A DNA stretch of 64,000 nt from Mucilaginibacter geliditolerans (GTDB lineage Bacteria; Bacteroidota; Bacteroidia; Sphingobacteriales; Sphingobacteriaceae), in the NCBI RefSeq assembly GCF_014200495.1, contig NZ_JACHBY010000001.1, forward strand, positions 496,001-560,000, written 5' to 3'. How positions within the stretch are numbered: the first letter of the stretch is position 1; each line of letters begins with the position of its first letter. A model generated the notes under the pieces. The model made no database searches and was not told the origin of the DNA. It saw nothing but the letters and a program-made list of their open reading frames with translations. The position numbers and the translations under genes were made by a program. Shown here piece by piece: positions 25,222 through 34,154 of the stretch.

Positions 25222-26391
25222 CTATTGTCTTTTTGCCTTTTCCCAAATGGCACTTTGCCTGCCTAATGAATAGCGCCTTATACCCATCAATACTGCGTAA
25301 TTCATCATACAAAAGTAGTAGGGAATAAAAAATATCTTCACTTTTATATTTCGCTCTTCCATTATCCAGCCTAGTATAGCCATCAGGTAAAATGCCACCT
25401 GAGCTATTAGTAGCAGCTGATAGATCAAGGAGCCATCGCCGCTAAATACAATAATAAAATTAAGTATTAGCGCCAGTATCATCAGGAAAGGTACGATAGT
25501 CCACCGTAATACCCGGTGACTAACATATTGAAACGAAAGCATAGGTATAGGAAATGGATTAAGCAGTGATTTCAGCCAGATGATAGACTGTATACCACCA
25601 GCCGCTATCCTGATTTTCCGTTTCAATTCCTCAGTTACATTTTGCGATGCTGATTCTGTAGCATACGCTTCCGGCTCATATATAACACGGTAACCTTTTT
25701 CGGCCACCAGTAATGAGATCATAAAGTCATCCAATATGGTATCGGGCGATACAGGCACATAAAGTGATGTACGGATACTGAACAGTTCACCTGCAGCACC
25801 AACAACAGAGTACAACTCAGAATCCCATGTTTTTAGTTTGGATTCATATTTCCAGTAGAAGCCCTCACCTGCCGTAGCGTTATCAGCATCGGCATAAACC
25901 CTTTTCTCACCTGCTACCGCGCCAACTTTGGCATCACTATAATGGCGACAAATGTTTACCAATGCTTCTGCATTTAAAAAAGTGTTGGCATCGGTAAAAA
26001 TCACAATTTCAGTATTTACTGTATCCATTGCCCGGTGTACCGCAGCAATTTTGCCCTTGCGCTCATTACTATGCATATGCCTTATCTGCGGATATTTTTC
26101 AACTATTGCCGCTGTGCCATCTGTAGAACCATCGGTAATAAAAACAAACTCCAGCTTACTGGCAGGATAAGTTAGTGAAAGACTATTCTTTATTTTCTCT
26201 TCCATCACCCCATCCTCATTATAAGCAGCAACTACTAAGGTGCAAGTGGGCAAATCATCCAGATCAACAACAGGCAGTACTGGTTTTCCTTTTATCAGGC
26301 GTTTTATTTTTATTAAGATGAACAACAGAATACCATAGCCAAAAAAGGCATAAAAGGTAATAAACAAGCTTATCCAGAGTAATATTTTCAT
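25222..26391 (-). CDS. Membrane-bound glycosyltransferase family 2
   Basis: 389 residues. One N-terminal transmembrane helix (about 3-26) is followed by a GT-A domain with TCTLVVAAYNEDGVMEEKI, FITDGSTDGT, a metal-binding DAN (VIFTDANTFL) and the acceptor region DDFMISLLVAEKGYRVIYEPEA. Then come about three C-terminal helices (roughly 295-375). The layout resembles processive hyaluronan/chitin-synthase-like enzymes, but the QxxRW product-binding motif is replaced by RKIRIAAGG, so a single-addition enzyme is as likely. Acts at the cytoplasmic membrane. Confidence 0.88.
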   Translation of the reverse strand: MKILLWISLFITFYAFFGYGILLFILIKIKRLIKGKPVLPVVDLDDLPTCTLVVAAYNEDGVMEEKIKNSLSLTYPASKLEFVFITDGSTDGTAAIVEKYPQIRHMHSNERKGKIAAVHRAMDTVNTEIVIFTDANTFLNAEALVNICRHYSDAKVGAVAGEKRVYADADNATAGEGFYWKYESKLKTWDSELYSVVGAAGELFSIRTSLYVPVSPDTILDDFMISLLVAEKGYRVIYEPEAYATESASQNVTEELKRKIRIAAGGIQSIIWLKSLLNPFPIPMLSFQYVSHRVLRWTIVPFLMILALILNFIIVFSGDGSLIYQLLLIAQVAFYLMAILGWIMEERNIKVKIFFIPYYFCMMNYAVLMGIRRYSLGRQSAIWEKAKRQ

Positions 26392-26393
26392 TT

Positions 26394-27308
26394 TTATTTA
26401 ATGGGGTATCCCAATTTTGTACTATTAACACCTTGCGTAATATTCCACCATATGGCATTAAATAGTTGCCTTGTAAAGCCATGAAATCCCTTCTTTCTGT
26501 AGGCTATTATGTTACGCGGCACTACCAGGCATATAAAGTAAATATAAAAAAATAAGCGCGCCTGTATGGGCGCATTACGGCGGATGAACAAGATCCTGTT
26601 CCTGTTCATAAAATATTCCTTTAAGGCACTGGCTCTGCCTACCGAAACGGATTCTTTATGATAGATCAATGCTTTGGTTTCCACCCATATCTCATAACCC
26701 GCTTTCTTAATATGATCGCACCAGTCCATTTCTTCATAGTACAAAAAGAAGTTTTCAGCCATTAAGCCAGCTTTATCTATTGCTTTTTTTCTGGCCATCA
26801 TTGCTGCGCCATGTGCGTATGCCGTGGGGCCTGTGCTATCATCATACTGGCCTTTATCAAGCTCAAACTGCCCCACACAATAATTACTACAGGTATAATA
26901 ATTCATTGCGGTAAACCCCACATATTGCAGTGTATCAGGTTGATCAAAGTAGCGAATCTTTGGCGATACCATACCAACTTCCGAATGCGTATCCAATATG
27001 TTAACTAACTTTTCTATCAGACCTTCGGTAAATTCGGTATCGTTATTTACAAAAAAAAGATACTCGCCTGTGGCTTCTTTCACTCCTAAATTATTCCCAC
27101 CTGCAAAACCAAGATTAACATCCGAACGTATAAACTTGAATGCCGGATATTTAGTCTGCCACTGCAGTACATCATTAACTTTACTCCCATTATCAACTAC
27201 AATTATCTCTATATTAGGATACGTGTTTGTTAAACTTATTGACGATAACAGTTGTTCAGTAATAAGCGGCTGATTATAGTTTACCGTAATAATGGAAACA
27301 GTGTTCAT
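26394..27308 (-). CDS. Glycosyltransferase family 2 (rhamnosyltransferase-like)
   Basis: 304 residues. N-terminal VSIITVNYNQPLITEQLLSSI, then IIVVDNGSKVND, NLGFAGGNNLGVKEATGEY and the DxD-like NNDTEF (about residues 93-98), with FFLYYEEMDWCDHIKKAGY (about 192-210), the signature of the WbbL/rhamnosyltransferase subgroup. C-terminal hydrophobic segment (about 255-275). Expected to add one sugar to the lipid-linked repeat unit. It is the first gene of a leftward three-gene unit with the membrane GT2 and the acyltransferase. A 42-bp divergent gap separates it from the signalling operon at 27351. Confidence 0.9.
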   Translation of the reverse strand: MNTVSIITVNYNQPLITEQLLSSISLTNTYPNIEIIVVDNGSKVNDVLQWQTKYPAFKFIRSDVNLGFAGGNNLGVKEATGEYLFFVNNDTEFTEGLIEKLVNILDTHSEVGMVSPKIRYFDQPDTLQYVGFTAMNYYTCSNYCVGQFELDKGQYDDSTGPTAYAHGAAMMARKKAIDKAGLMAENFFLYYEEMDWCDHIKKAGYEIWVETKALIYHKESVSVGRASALKEYFMNRNRILFIRRNAPIQARLFFYIYFICLVVPRNIIAYRKKGFHGFTRQLFNAIWWNITQGVNSTKLGYPIK

Positions 27309-27350
27309 TTAGTGTTTATACGTAGATTAGCTGTAAATTAAATATTATAA

Positions 27351-27893
27351 TTGAGCCGAGAAAATAATATTAAAAAGAAAGACGGGGATTTTCAACGCAT
27401 TGCTGAAAATGAGGCTACTATTGACAAAAAACTGAACGAACTGATCGATCTGATTTCAACAAAAGATATCAATGTTGAGACCGCCAAAGAATTTCAACAG
27501 CGATTTGATAGCGCGATAAAGAAATCGGGAATCAAAAGTGATCAGATCGAGGCATTTAAAAGTTTAGATGACAAGGAGGCATCGCGCGAGGAATTGCTTG
27601 ATGAATTCAGCATATTATTATCGGCCAATCAGTTCGGCAGTAAATTACCAAAGAAGCAGGAACGCGGCGAACGTCTTTCAAAAATTGTACTCGTAATTAT
27701 CAGCCTGACCATGATAACGCTTGGTTTTGGTATGATCATAATGCCGGCACCACCCTATTTTGAAATGTTCACCATCTTCTATTTCAACGAAAATGACGGC
27801 ATTACTATAATGGACCTTATATCGCTATTAATTATATTAGCCGGGGTCTATTTCCTGATCAAGGCTGTTGTTCGCGATCCCCTAAAAAAATAA
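27351..27893 (+). CDS. Hypothetical protein with two C-terminal transmembrane helices, first gene of the partner-switching operon
   Basis: 180 residues from a TTG start; no ATG is available in frame before the membrane region, and the charged N-terminus (SRENNIKKKDGDFQRIAENE) looks genuine. Residues 1-110 are helical and polar. Residues about 112-132 (IVLVIISLTMITLGFGMIIM) and 153-172 (LISLLIILAGVYFLIKAVV) are predicted membrane helices. It ends 1 bp before the receiver-phosphatase gene. I do not recognise a family. Position suggests a membrane anchor or sensor for the phosphatase (inference). Confidence 0.75.
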   Translation: MSRENNIKKKDGDFQRIAENEATIDKKLNELIDLISTKDINVETAKEFQQRFDSAIKKSGIKSDQIEAFKSLDDKEASREELLDEFSILLSANQFGSKLPKKQERGERLSKIVLVIISLTMITLGFGMIIMPAPPYFEMFTIFYFNENDGITIMDLISLLIILAGVYFLIKAVVRDPLKK

Positions 27894-27894
27894 T

Positions 27895-29037
27895 ATGATG
27901 AGCATCAATTTGAAAAAAATATTGTTGGTTGATGATAATCAATTGTTTCTAAAAATGTTATCAAAGGCGTTTAAGAAATCCGGTATTGAATGCATCACAG
28001 CCGAATCAGGTTTGGAGGCGCTCGAAATATTGAAAACTATCACGCCCGCTGCCATATTATCAGACTATGAAATGCCGGATATGAATGGCATTGAATTCAG
28101 ACAGCGACTGATGGATGATCCCGTATTAAATAATATCCCCTTTGTTTTTTTAACTTATATAACCGACAAGGAATTAATGGTAAAAGGCCTTAACCTTGAA
28201 GCCGTTGATTATGTAACTAAGGATACGCCTGTAAATGTTATAGTTTCAAAACTAAACAATCTCATATACACCGTACACAAACAACAGGAGCTATCAAAGC
28301 AAGAACTTAAAAAAGCAGCTGAGGCACTAAATGTAAGATCAATACCTAATAAAACGCCGGTGGTTGATGGCTTTGAGATCAATTTCTGGCATCAGCCCTA
28401 TCAGGACATTCCCGGAGGCGATTTTATTGACTTTATACAGGTAGATAACCGCTATACATTTATTGTTTTGGGTGATATTATGGGCAAAAAGTGGATGGCC
28501 TGGTTTTTTACCTTTAGCTTTTTAAGTTATGTAAGGGCCGCTATACGCTTTGGCATACTCAGCAATGATTATTCTGTTGCCAGCATATTGCAAAAGGTTA
28601 ATAATGTGATATGCTACGATGATGTGTTAAAGGATATCCTTTCAAGCCTGTCTTTATTAATGATAGATAATGAAACCAACCAGATAAGCTACTCAGGCGC
28701 GGGTGATCTGCCCCTATTGCATTATGAAGCAGAAACAGGGCAGCTTAAAAAAGTTTATGCCGACGGTATATTACTTGGCTTGCTTGCCAATAGTGTTTAT
28801 ACTGAACAACGTATTAATTTAGGCAAGAACGACCAGTTATTCATTTTCACAGATGGAATGATCGATTTTTCGACTGATAAAGGTAAAAAAAGTGATTACG
28901 ATGGTTTTACGAATAATCTTAAATCATTCTTAAACAAAAGCTATAATTTTAAAGAGTTAGAAACAGATCTGTTTGAATCCGCACCGGCCGCACGGGTTGA
29001 TGACTGTAGTATTATAAATATTTATAGAACCGCTTAA
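27895..29037 (+). CDS. Receiver-PP2C (RsbU/SpoIIE-type) serine phosphatase
   Basis: 380 residues. A full receiver (about 5-125) has D13-D14, acceptor D57 (AAILSDYEMPD) and a Lys in DYVTKDTP. A short linker precedes a PP2C/SpoIIE phosphatase domain (about 165-378) with the metal-binding motifs PGGDFIDF, GDIMGKK, FTDGMID and RVDDCSII. Such enzymes dephosphorylate a STAS-domain antagonist when their receiver is phosphorylated. The STAS gene follows after 1 bp, then an HATPase gene, completing an Rsb-like switch. An ATG three bases downstream (27898) is an equally good start. Confidence 0.93.
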   Translation: MMSINLKKILLVDDNQLFLKMLSKAFKKSGIECITAESGLEALEILKTITPAAILSDYEMPDMNGIEFRQRLMDDPVLNNIPFVFLTYITDKELMVKGLNLEAVDYVTKDTPVNVIVSKLNNLIYTVHKQQELSKQELKKAAEALNVRSIPNKTPVVDGFEINFWHQPYQDIPGGDFIDFIQVDNRYTFIVLGDIMGKKWMAWFFTFSFLSYVRAAIRFGILSNDYSVASILQKVNNVICYDDVLKDILSSLSLLMIDNETNQISYSGAGDLPLLHYEAETGQLKKVYADGILLGLLANSVYTEQRINLGKNDQLFIFTDGMIDFSTDKGKKSDYDGFTNNLKSFLNKSYNFKELETDLFESAPAARVDDCSIINIYRTA

Positions 29038-29038
29038 T

Positions 29039-29374
29039 ATGATCAAATTAATTAAAGATGAAGCTAATCATCAGTTAATAGAAATAACAGTTTCTGAAGC
29101 AAACCTTGAGAACGCTGATGCGTTTAAATTACAGGTTATACAATTGCTGGATACACATGCTAAAAGCGTAGTAATTGACCTTAATAATGTTGAATATATC
29201 GACAGTTCATTTTTAGGTGCATTAGTAGCTATTTTAAAACATGCTATAGCCATGAAGAAAGAAGTTATATTAATCAACCTTAAAAAAGATGTGCATGATC
29301 TGTTATTATTGATCAGGCTGGATAAGGTTTTTAAAATTTATAGCAATTACAAAGAAGCTTTAACACATTTATAA
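29039..29374 (+). CDS. STAS-domain anti-sigma-factor-antagonist-like protein (RsbV/SpoIIAA type)
   Basis: 111 residues, a single STAS domain. The loop VIDLNNVEYIDSSFLGALVAI contains the DSS motif (residues 55-57), whose Ser is the phosphorylation site in SpoIIAA and RsbV. It would be phosphorylated by the HATPase kinase at 29388 and dephosphorylated by the PP2C at 27895. In Firmicutes the target is sigma-B or sigma-F. No such sigma factor is in this window, so the output here is probably another protein, perhaps one of the polysaccharide enzymes (inference). Confidence 0.92.
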   Translation: MIKLIKDEANHQLIEITVSEANLENADAFKLQVIQLLDTHAKSVVIDLNNVEYIDSSFLGALVAILKHAIAMKKEVILINLKKDVHDLLLLIRLDKVFKIYSNYKEALTHL

Positions 29375-29387
29375 CTCTACTAACTAA

Positions 29388-29903
29388 ATGGCCGGAAAGA
29401 GATTTGATTTTTTGAATAGCGATGAAACCATTACTCCTGTTTTAAAGCAAATACTGGAATACATAAAAAGTGCGCTGCCAGCAATAGTTAATACTGATGA
29501 CACGCTGTTTAAAGTAAAGATCATTATAACCGAACTGCTTACAAACGCGTTAAAGCATTCCCATAGTAAAAGCACTATAATTGATGTTAAGATCACCAAT
29601 AAAATTCTGACCATAACAAAAACAAATTATAGTGATCCGCTTGTATTAATAGCTAAAACTAATGTTACCAGGGATAGAGTTGCCATTACGAAAGATATGC
29701 TGCATACTCTCTATGCCAAATCTACAGCTAAAGATCAAGTGCAGTTTCTTTGTGAAGAGAATAATATAGATGAAACATCCTCAATAAATGACATTATAGA
29801 GCATTTTGGGTTACTCATTATTACCAAGGCTGCAGATATATTTGTTTATACTTATGACCATCATCTAGGATCAAATACATTTGTGGTAACTATAGAGTAT
29901 TAA
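29388..29903 (+). CDS. HATPase-domain protein, RsbW/SpoIIAB-like, with divergent ATP-binding boxes
   Basis: 171 residues. The N-box is clear (IITELLTNALKHSHS, Asn about residue 53), as in GHKL serine kinases of the anti-sigma type. The usual G1 box (DxGxG) is not visible: the equivalent strand reads ILTITKTNYSDPL, and the later glycine-rich lid is reduced. The C-terminus LLIITKAADIFVYTYDHHLGSN fits the final strands of the fold. It may be a weak or inactive kinase that still binds the STAS protein. Last gene of the operon; only 3 bp separate it from the convergent flippase gene. Confidence 0.8.
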   Translation: MAGKRFDFLNSDETITPVLKQILEYIKSALPAIVNTDDTLFKVKIIITELLTNALKHSHSKSTIIDVKITNKILTITKTNYSDPLVLIAKTNVTRDRVAITKDMLHTLYAKSTAKDQVQFLCEENNIDETSSINDIIEHFGLLIITKAADIFVYTYDHHLGSNTFVVTIEY

Positions 29904-29906
29904 CTT

Positions 29907-31265
29907 CTACACCTCCTCTGCGGCTCTTTTAGGCCTGAACTTTTGCCTCACTGCTGTTAGTACTGTTTTGCTTTCATTCCAGCCCACGGCATATACATTC
30001 CAGAACGAGAATTTATGCCATCTGTTAAGTGCCCAGTAGCCAATTATTACACCTACCAGTATAGGCATTACAGTGGTGATGGCAATGCCGTAAATATTAC
30101 CGAATATCTTGACGCCTAAAATATCAAAGGTGATATTGGTAGCCAGCATTACCAGTACCTTATAAAAGTTCACCTTAGGTTTGTGTATTACATCCAATGT
30201 AAGCGCAAAGAACCTGTCGGCCGGGTATAACAATGCAAAAGTTAAAAACAACCTGAATACATTGGCTGCTATGGCACTTGATGGCGTATGCCCTGCAATA
30301 ATATAAATAGGAATATTAGCCAGCAACCAACCCAATACAGCAATTGGGATCAGTAATAATGTAAGCATACCAACGTACTTTTTCATTACATAAATCACGC
30401 TGTCCTTATCACCCAGATTGAATGCTTTTGATAGCGAAGGCATGGCTGTAGCCGCAAAGCTGCGCAATATAATTTCAACCGCTTGCATTAATGTTTGGCC
30501 CAGATTGTATATAGCCAATGCGCTATTACCCAGCAGCATTTTTATGATCTGGGTATCTGAAAAACCAAACATATTAGCGCTCAATGTAGTACCAACACTA
30601 AATTTGCCAAAATCAAACAGCTCTTTTATTCCTTTTTTTGTGCGTTTACTAAATGTGTTTATCCGCGACCAGCCTGTGCTCAGCGCAAATATACTGGTAA
30701 CAAAATGTGAGAATATGTAAGCAATGATCACCGATTGCAGGTCCATGTGTTTGAAGATCAAAAGCAATACCATGTATACAGTAAAACCTCCCTGATTTAC
30801 CAGGCGAACATATAATAGCCTATCGAACCGTTGCTCGCCCTGTATAACGCAGGTGGTTATAAACCATGGCAGCATACATATAAAGCATGGGGAGAACCAT
30901 CGCAATAGCAAAACATAATCCTGATCGTGTATTTGATTTATAAAAAATAGAAAAGGAATGTTTATTACCACCAGTATACCCGTAATACACATACCAATAA
31001 ACCATGCCGAGCCGGCAATTTCAGCAGCACGTTCAGGGCTTGAACCCGCGTAAAACTTAATAAAGGCTGTTGTTAATAAACCTGAACGAAAAGTATCAAT
31101 AAATACTACGGTGGCACTAAAATAAACCCATATCCCCGCCTCGCTTATAGGTAATGAACGGTAAATAATTGCCATTGTTAGCATGCCGAGGCCCGACATG
31201 ATGACATTGCCAGATAGTGATAGGAAGAATTTATTTTTAATAACAGCAGCTACTTTTGATGGCAT
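29907..31265 (-). CDS. Oligosaccharide flippase (Wzx-like, MOP superfamily)
   Basis: 452 residues with about 12-14 transmembrane helices spread over the whole length. It opens FFLSLSGNVIMSGLGMLTMAIIYRSL and contains LFDFGKFSVGTTLSANMFGFSDTQIIKMLLG (about 215-245), the charged midpoint typical of polysaccharide exporters of the MATE/MOP superfamily. It would flip undecaprenyl-diphosphate-linked repeat units to the periplasmic face, ahead of the Wzy polymerase at 35377. Monocistronic on the minus strand between two rightward units. Upstream sequence has a good Bacteroidota promoter very close to the start codon. Confidence 0.9.
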   Translation of the reverse strand: MPSKVAAVIKNKFFLSLSGNVIMSGLGMLTMAIIYRSLPISEAGIWVYFSATVVFIDTFRSGLLTTAFIKFYAGSSPERAAEIAGSAWFIGMCITGILVVINIPFLFFINQIHDQDYVLLLRWFSPCFICMLPWFITTCVIQGEQRFDRLLYVRLVNQGGFTVYMVLLLIFKHMDLQSVIIAYIFSHFVTSIFALSTGWSRINTFSKRTKKGIKELFDFGKFSVGTTLSANMFGFSDTQIIKMLLGNSALAIYNLGQTLMQAVEIILRSFAATAMPSLSKAFNLGDKDSVIYVMKKYVGMLTLLLIPIAVLGWLLANIPIYIIAGHTPSSAIAANVFRLFLTFALLYPADRFFALTLDVIHKPKVNFYKVLVMLATNITFDILGVKIFGNIYGIAITTVMPILVGVIIGYWALNRWHKFSFWNVYAVGWNESKTVLTAVRQKFRPKRAAEEV

Positions 31266-31272
31266 ATGTTTA

Positions 31273-31302
31273 CAAAGTTATCCGACCTGATTAATATAGC
31301 AA
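31273..31302 (-). promoter_or_regulatory. Bacteroidota-type promoter of the flippase gene
   Basis: On the minus strand TTG (31302-31300), a 19-nt spacer and TAACTTTG (31280-31273) match the -33/-7 consensus TTG-N19-TAnnTTTG. The element ends only 7 nt before the ATG at 31265, which would give a leader of a few nucleotides at most. Confidence 0.55.
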
Positions 31303-31347
31303 CAAAATTGTGTTTATAAACTAAATTTTTGGCATATTAGCTTAATT

Positions 31348-32148
31348 ATGAACGCAAACGAAAGTCATTTCCCTGAAATTACTTTATTAATAACCCACTA
31401 CAATCGCAGTAGTTCGCTGGAAAGATTACTGCAAACATTTATTAATCAACATATAACGTTTGGCGACATAGTAGTTTCTGATGACGGCAGTAAATCAGAA
31501 CATCTCGACAAGCTTACCGCCCTGAGTAGTAAATTTAATTATAGGTTGATAACCACGCCAAAAAACAAAGGCTTGGGCAACAATATCAATAAGGGTCAGG
31601 ATGCGGTTAATACACCCTATACCCTATATGTCCAGGAGGATTTTGAGCCAAAGGAAGCTTTTCTCGAACATTTTAAAGATGCGCTTGACCTGATGAATGA
31701 AGATGCCGGCTTGGATATTGTGCGTTTTTACGCCTATTTCCGGTACCCTTATTTAAAACCTTATGCCAAAGGATATGGTGAAATGATGTTTAGTCCGAGC
31801 TTTTTTGCCAATAATCACCTCAAGTTTTATGTTTATAGCGATCACCCGCATTTAAAACGCAGTAACTTTTTACAAAAATTCGGGCGTTATCCCGAGGGAA
31901 TTAAAGGTGATCTGACCGAATACCGCATGGCGCTTTCGTTCGTTCAAAATAAAGGCCGGGGATTGTTCTATGAAAACTTTAATGATCTGTTTTATCAGAA
32001 AAATTCAGCAGATGAACCAAGTACTATGGGCCGAAGCAGCTGGCGCGAAAGTAAAAATCCTGCTGCTTTAGCTGCACGGACTGTTTACCTGCAATTTAAA
32101 TTGATGAGATGGACTTACGATTATTTTTTCAGGCACTATAATAAGTAA
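31348..32148 (+). CDS. Glycosyltransferase family 2, tandem paralogue 1
   Basis: 266 residues. GT-A fold with ITLLITHYNRSSSLERLLQ at the N-terminus, IVVSDDGSKSEH, the conserved stretch TTPKNKGLGNNINKGQDAV and a metal-site-like QEDF (about 101-104). The C-terminal half contains YAYFRYPYLKPYAKG and SDHPHLKRSNFLQKFGRYPEGIKGD. The following gene is a close paralogue, nearly identical through residue 105. No membrane segment. Probably adds one sugar to the lipid-linked intermediate. Confidence 0.9.
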   Translation: MNANESHFPEITLLITHYNRSSSLERLLQTFINQHITFGDIVVSDDGSKSEHLDKLTALSSKFNYRLITTPKNKGLGNNINKGQDAVNTPYTLYVQEDFEPKEAFLEHFKDALDLMNEDAGLDIVRFYAYFRYPYLKPYAKGYGEMMFSPSFFANNHLKFYVYSDHPHLKRSNFLQKFGRYPEGIKGDLTEYRMALSFVQNKGRGLFYENFNDLFYQKNSADEPSTMGRSSWRESKNPAALAARTVYLQFKLMRWTYDYFFRHYNK

Positions 32149-32156
32149 TAGCTTTT

Positions 32157-32939
32157 ATGAAGCAGTTCAACACCATAACTTTACTAATTACTCATTATAA
32201 CAGGAGCCAGTCACTTGAAAGGCTGTTGAAAACATTTAATGCTCAGCAAATCGCATTTGGTGATATTGTAGTATCTGATGATGGCAGCAAGCCGGAGCAT
32301 CAGGATTACCTGAAACAAATACAAAACATCTATAATTTCCGCTTGATTACTACGCCCAAAAACAAAGGGCTTGGCAATAATATTAATAAGGGTCAGGATG
32401 CCGTAACTACACCATATACCTTATACGTACAGGAGGATTTCGACCCATTCCCTGGTTATAGCGAACATTTAGAAGATGCTTTAAGCATTATGGATGAACG
32501 GCCTGATGTTGATATAGCTCGTTTTTACGCTTATTTTAAGTATCCGTACCTAAAGCCTTATCGCAATGGCTTTTCGGAGATGATATTCAATGTATTATAT
32601 CCCGGCTATCGTAAGTTTCATTGTTATAGCGACCACCCCCATTTAAGGCGCAGCACTTTCTTTAACAAGTTTGGTCGGTATGCAGAAGGCATAAAAGGCG
32701 ACCGTACAGAATTTTTAATGGCGATATCTTTCCTGAAAAATAAAGGCAAAGCCATGTTTTATGAAGATTACAAAGGATTATTTGATCAGATAAACTCCTC
32801 AGATGAACCAAGCACCATGAAACGCAACGATTTGAGACAAAGCTCCAATTTTGTTATCTCATTTGTGAGGGCCATCTATCGCAACCTAAAACATAATTAC
32901 GATTATATGTCGGCTAAAAGGATCGATAATAAGGACTGA
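32157..32939 (+). CDS. Glycosyltransferase family 2, tandem paralogue 2
   Basis: 260 residues, clearly homologous along its whole length to the preceding gene (8 bp upstream). The shared block PKNKGLGNNINKGQDAV and the SDHPHLRRSTFFNKFGRYAEG segment are retained, while loops around residues 60-75 and the last 40 residues differ. Tandem duplication with divergence suggests that the two enzymes add different sugars or use different acceptors. Its stop codon abuts the stop of the convergent glycosyltransferase at 32940 with no gap. Confidence 0.9.
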   Translation: MKQFNTITLLITHYNRSQSLERLLKTFNAQQIAFGDIVVSDDGSKPEHQDYLKQIQNIYNFRLITTPKNKGLGNNINKGQDAVTTPYTLYVQEDFDPFPGYSEHLEDALSIMDERPDVDIARFYAYFKYPYLKPYRNGFSEMIFNVLYPGYRKFHCYSDHPHLRRSTFFNKFGRYAEGIKGDRTEFLMAISFLKNKGKAMFYEDYKGLFDQINSSDEPSTMKRNDLRQSSNFVISFVRAIYRNLKHNYDYMSAKRIDNKD

Positions 32940-34154
32940 TCATTGGTTAGATTTAGCCCTAAGTCCTTTTTCAATCAGATCTGATATTTCCTGCGCCCGT
33001 ATCTTCCAGGTATTTTGCTGCGCTACACTTAATCGCAATGCCTGTTGCTCAGGCCCATCATCTTTAAGTATTGCATTTATAGCTTTTGTAAAACTTTCGG
33101 CATCCTGGCAAAAATCAACTACCCCATGCGTATAATCTCTCAGGTCAGGATTAAAATCTGTTAATATTACGGGTTTGCCTGCACCCAGATATTCAAACAG
33201 TTTTAACGGGAAAATAGTAGTACTAACATCATCCTTTTTAAAGGGGATAATAGCTATATCAAAACCTTTAAGCATACCAGGCATTTCATCATAAGGCACC
33301 TGCCCGGGCAGGTAAATGTTAGATGTATTAAAGAACCATGCAGGAATATGTTCATTAATAAAAGGCCCGGCAAATACAAAACTTTTATCTGGATTTTCCT
33401 TAACTACATCTTTTATAATATCATAATCTAATCGGCGCTCAATACTACCAAAGTAGCCAATAATAGGTTTAGGTATATTTTTTAGTAATGGATGCACATC
33501 CGTATCCTTATCCAATGCCTTTGAGCTATGCGACAGATCAGCCGCGTTCGGTACAAAAAAAGTGTTTGGATTTATTTTTAATTTCTCATTATATAATGCC
33601 TTACTTGTGCAAATAACCATATCACTTTCCTTAACCAGTTGCAATTCTGATACAAGCCCATGCCTTATATCATAAGGCGTTATCATAGGATCAATACATT
33701 GGTACACCTTTATTAAAGGCTTCAATCCATTGCCAACATCAGGGTAATAAAAGTTAAAGGAGTTCAGGAATATAAAATCCTGTATTCCATTTTTGTTAAG
33801 TACCTCTTGTATGCGTTTTACAATGAGCCGCTCATTGAATTTCAAAACCCATCTGAATATTTTACCTTCGGGCATAAAGTTTATTGGAGCAACAAGCGGT
33901 AGAATAAGCTTTTTAAGATTAGGGATATCGGTATCAATCAACGCGTCATCAGCATTAAAAAAGCTTTTTCTTATTTTTATAAATGCATCGCTGTTTTTAT
34001 TGTTTATAAAATCCTTAATGGTATAAGGGTAACCAACATAATAAACCAATCTGTCTTCGGCTAAATTACGGGCAATAAATAAGGATGTAGCCTCGATAGG
34101 ACTATCATAGCGCATATTGCTGAAAATAATAACCGGAGTTTTTTTAATTGCCAT
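32940..34154 (-). CDS. Glycosyltransferase (GT-B fold, GT4/TuaH-like)
   Basis: About 404 residues from the ATG at 34154 (MAIKKTPVIIFSNMRYDSPIE). An upstream extension to 34268 is open but lies within the preceding gene and is rejected as the start. The N-terminal Rossmann half carries FLNSFNFYYPDVGN and CTSKALYNEKL. The nucleotide-sugar half has KPIIGYFGSIERRLDYDIIKDV, then PYDEMPGMLKGFDIAIIPFK and LKLFEYLGAGKPVILTDF, the E-x7-E-like donor region. It overlaps the preceding glycosyltransferase gene by 11 bp. Last gene of the long leftward polysaccharide operon. Confidence 0.88.
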   Translation of the reverse strand: MAIKKTPVIIFSNMRYDSPIEATSLFIARNLAEDRLVYYVGYPYTIKDFINNKNSDAFIKIRKSFFNADDALIDTDIPNLKKLILPLVAPINFMPEGKIFRWVLKFNERLIVKRIQEVLNKNGIQDFIFLNSFNFYYPDVGNGLKPLIKVYQCIDPMITPYDIRHGLVSELQLVKESDMVICTSKALYNEKLKINPNTFFVPNAADLSHSSKALDKDTDVHPLLKNIPKPIIGYFGSIERRLDYDIIKDVVKENPDKSFVFAGPFINEHIPAWFFNTSNIYLPGQVPYDEMPGMLKGFDIAIIPFKKDDVSTTIFPLKLFEYLGAGKPVILTDFNPDLRDYTHGVVDFCQDAESFTKAINAILKDDGPEQQALRLSVAQQNTWKIRAQEISDLIEKGLRAKSNQ

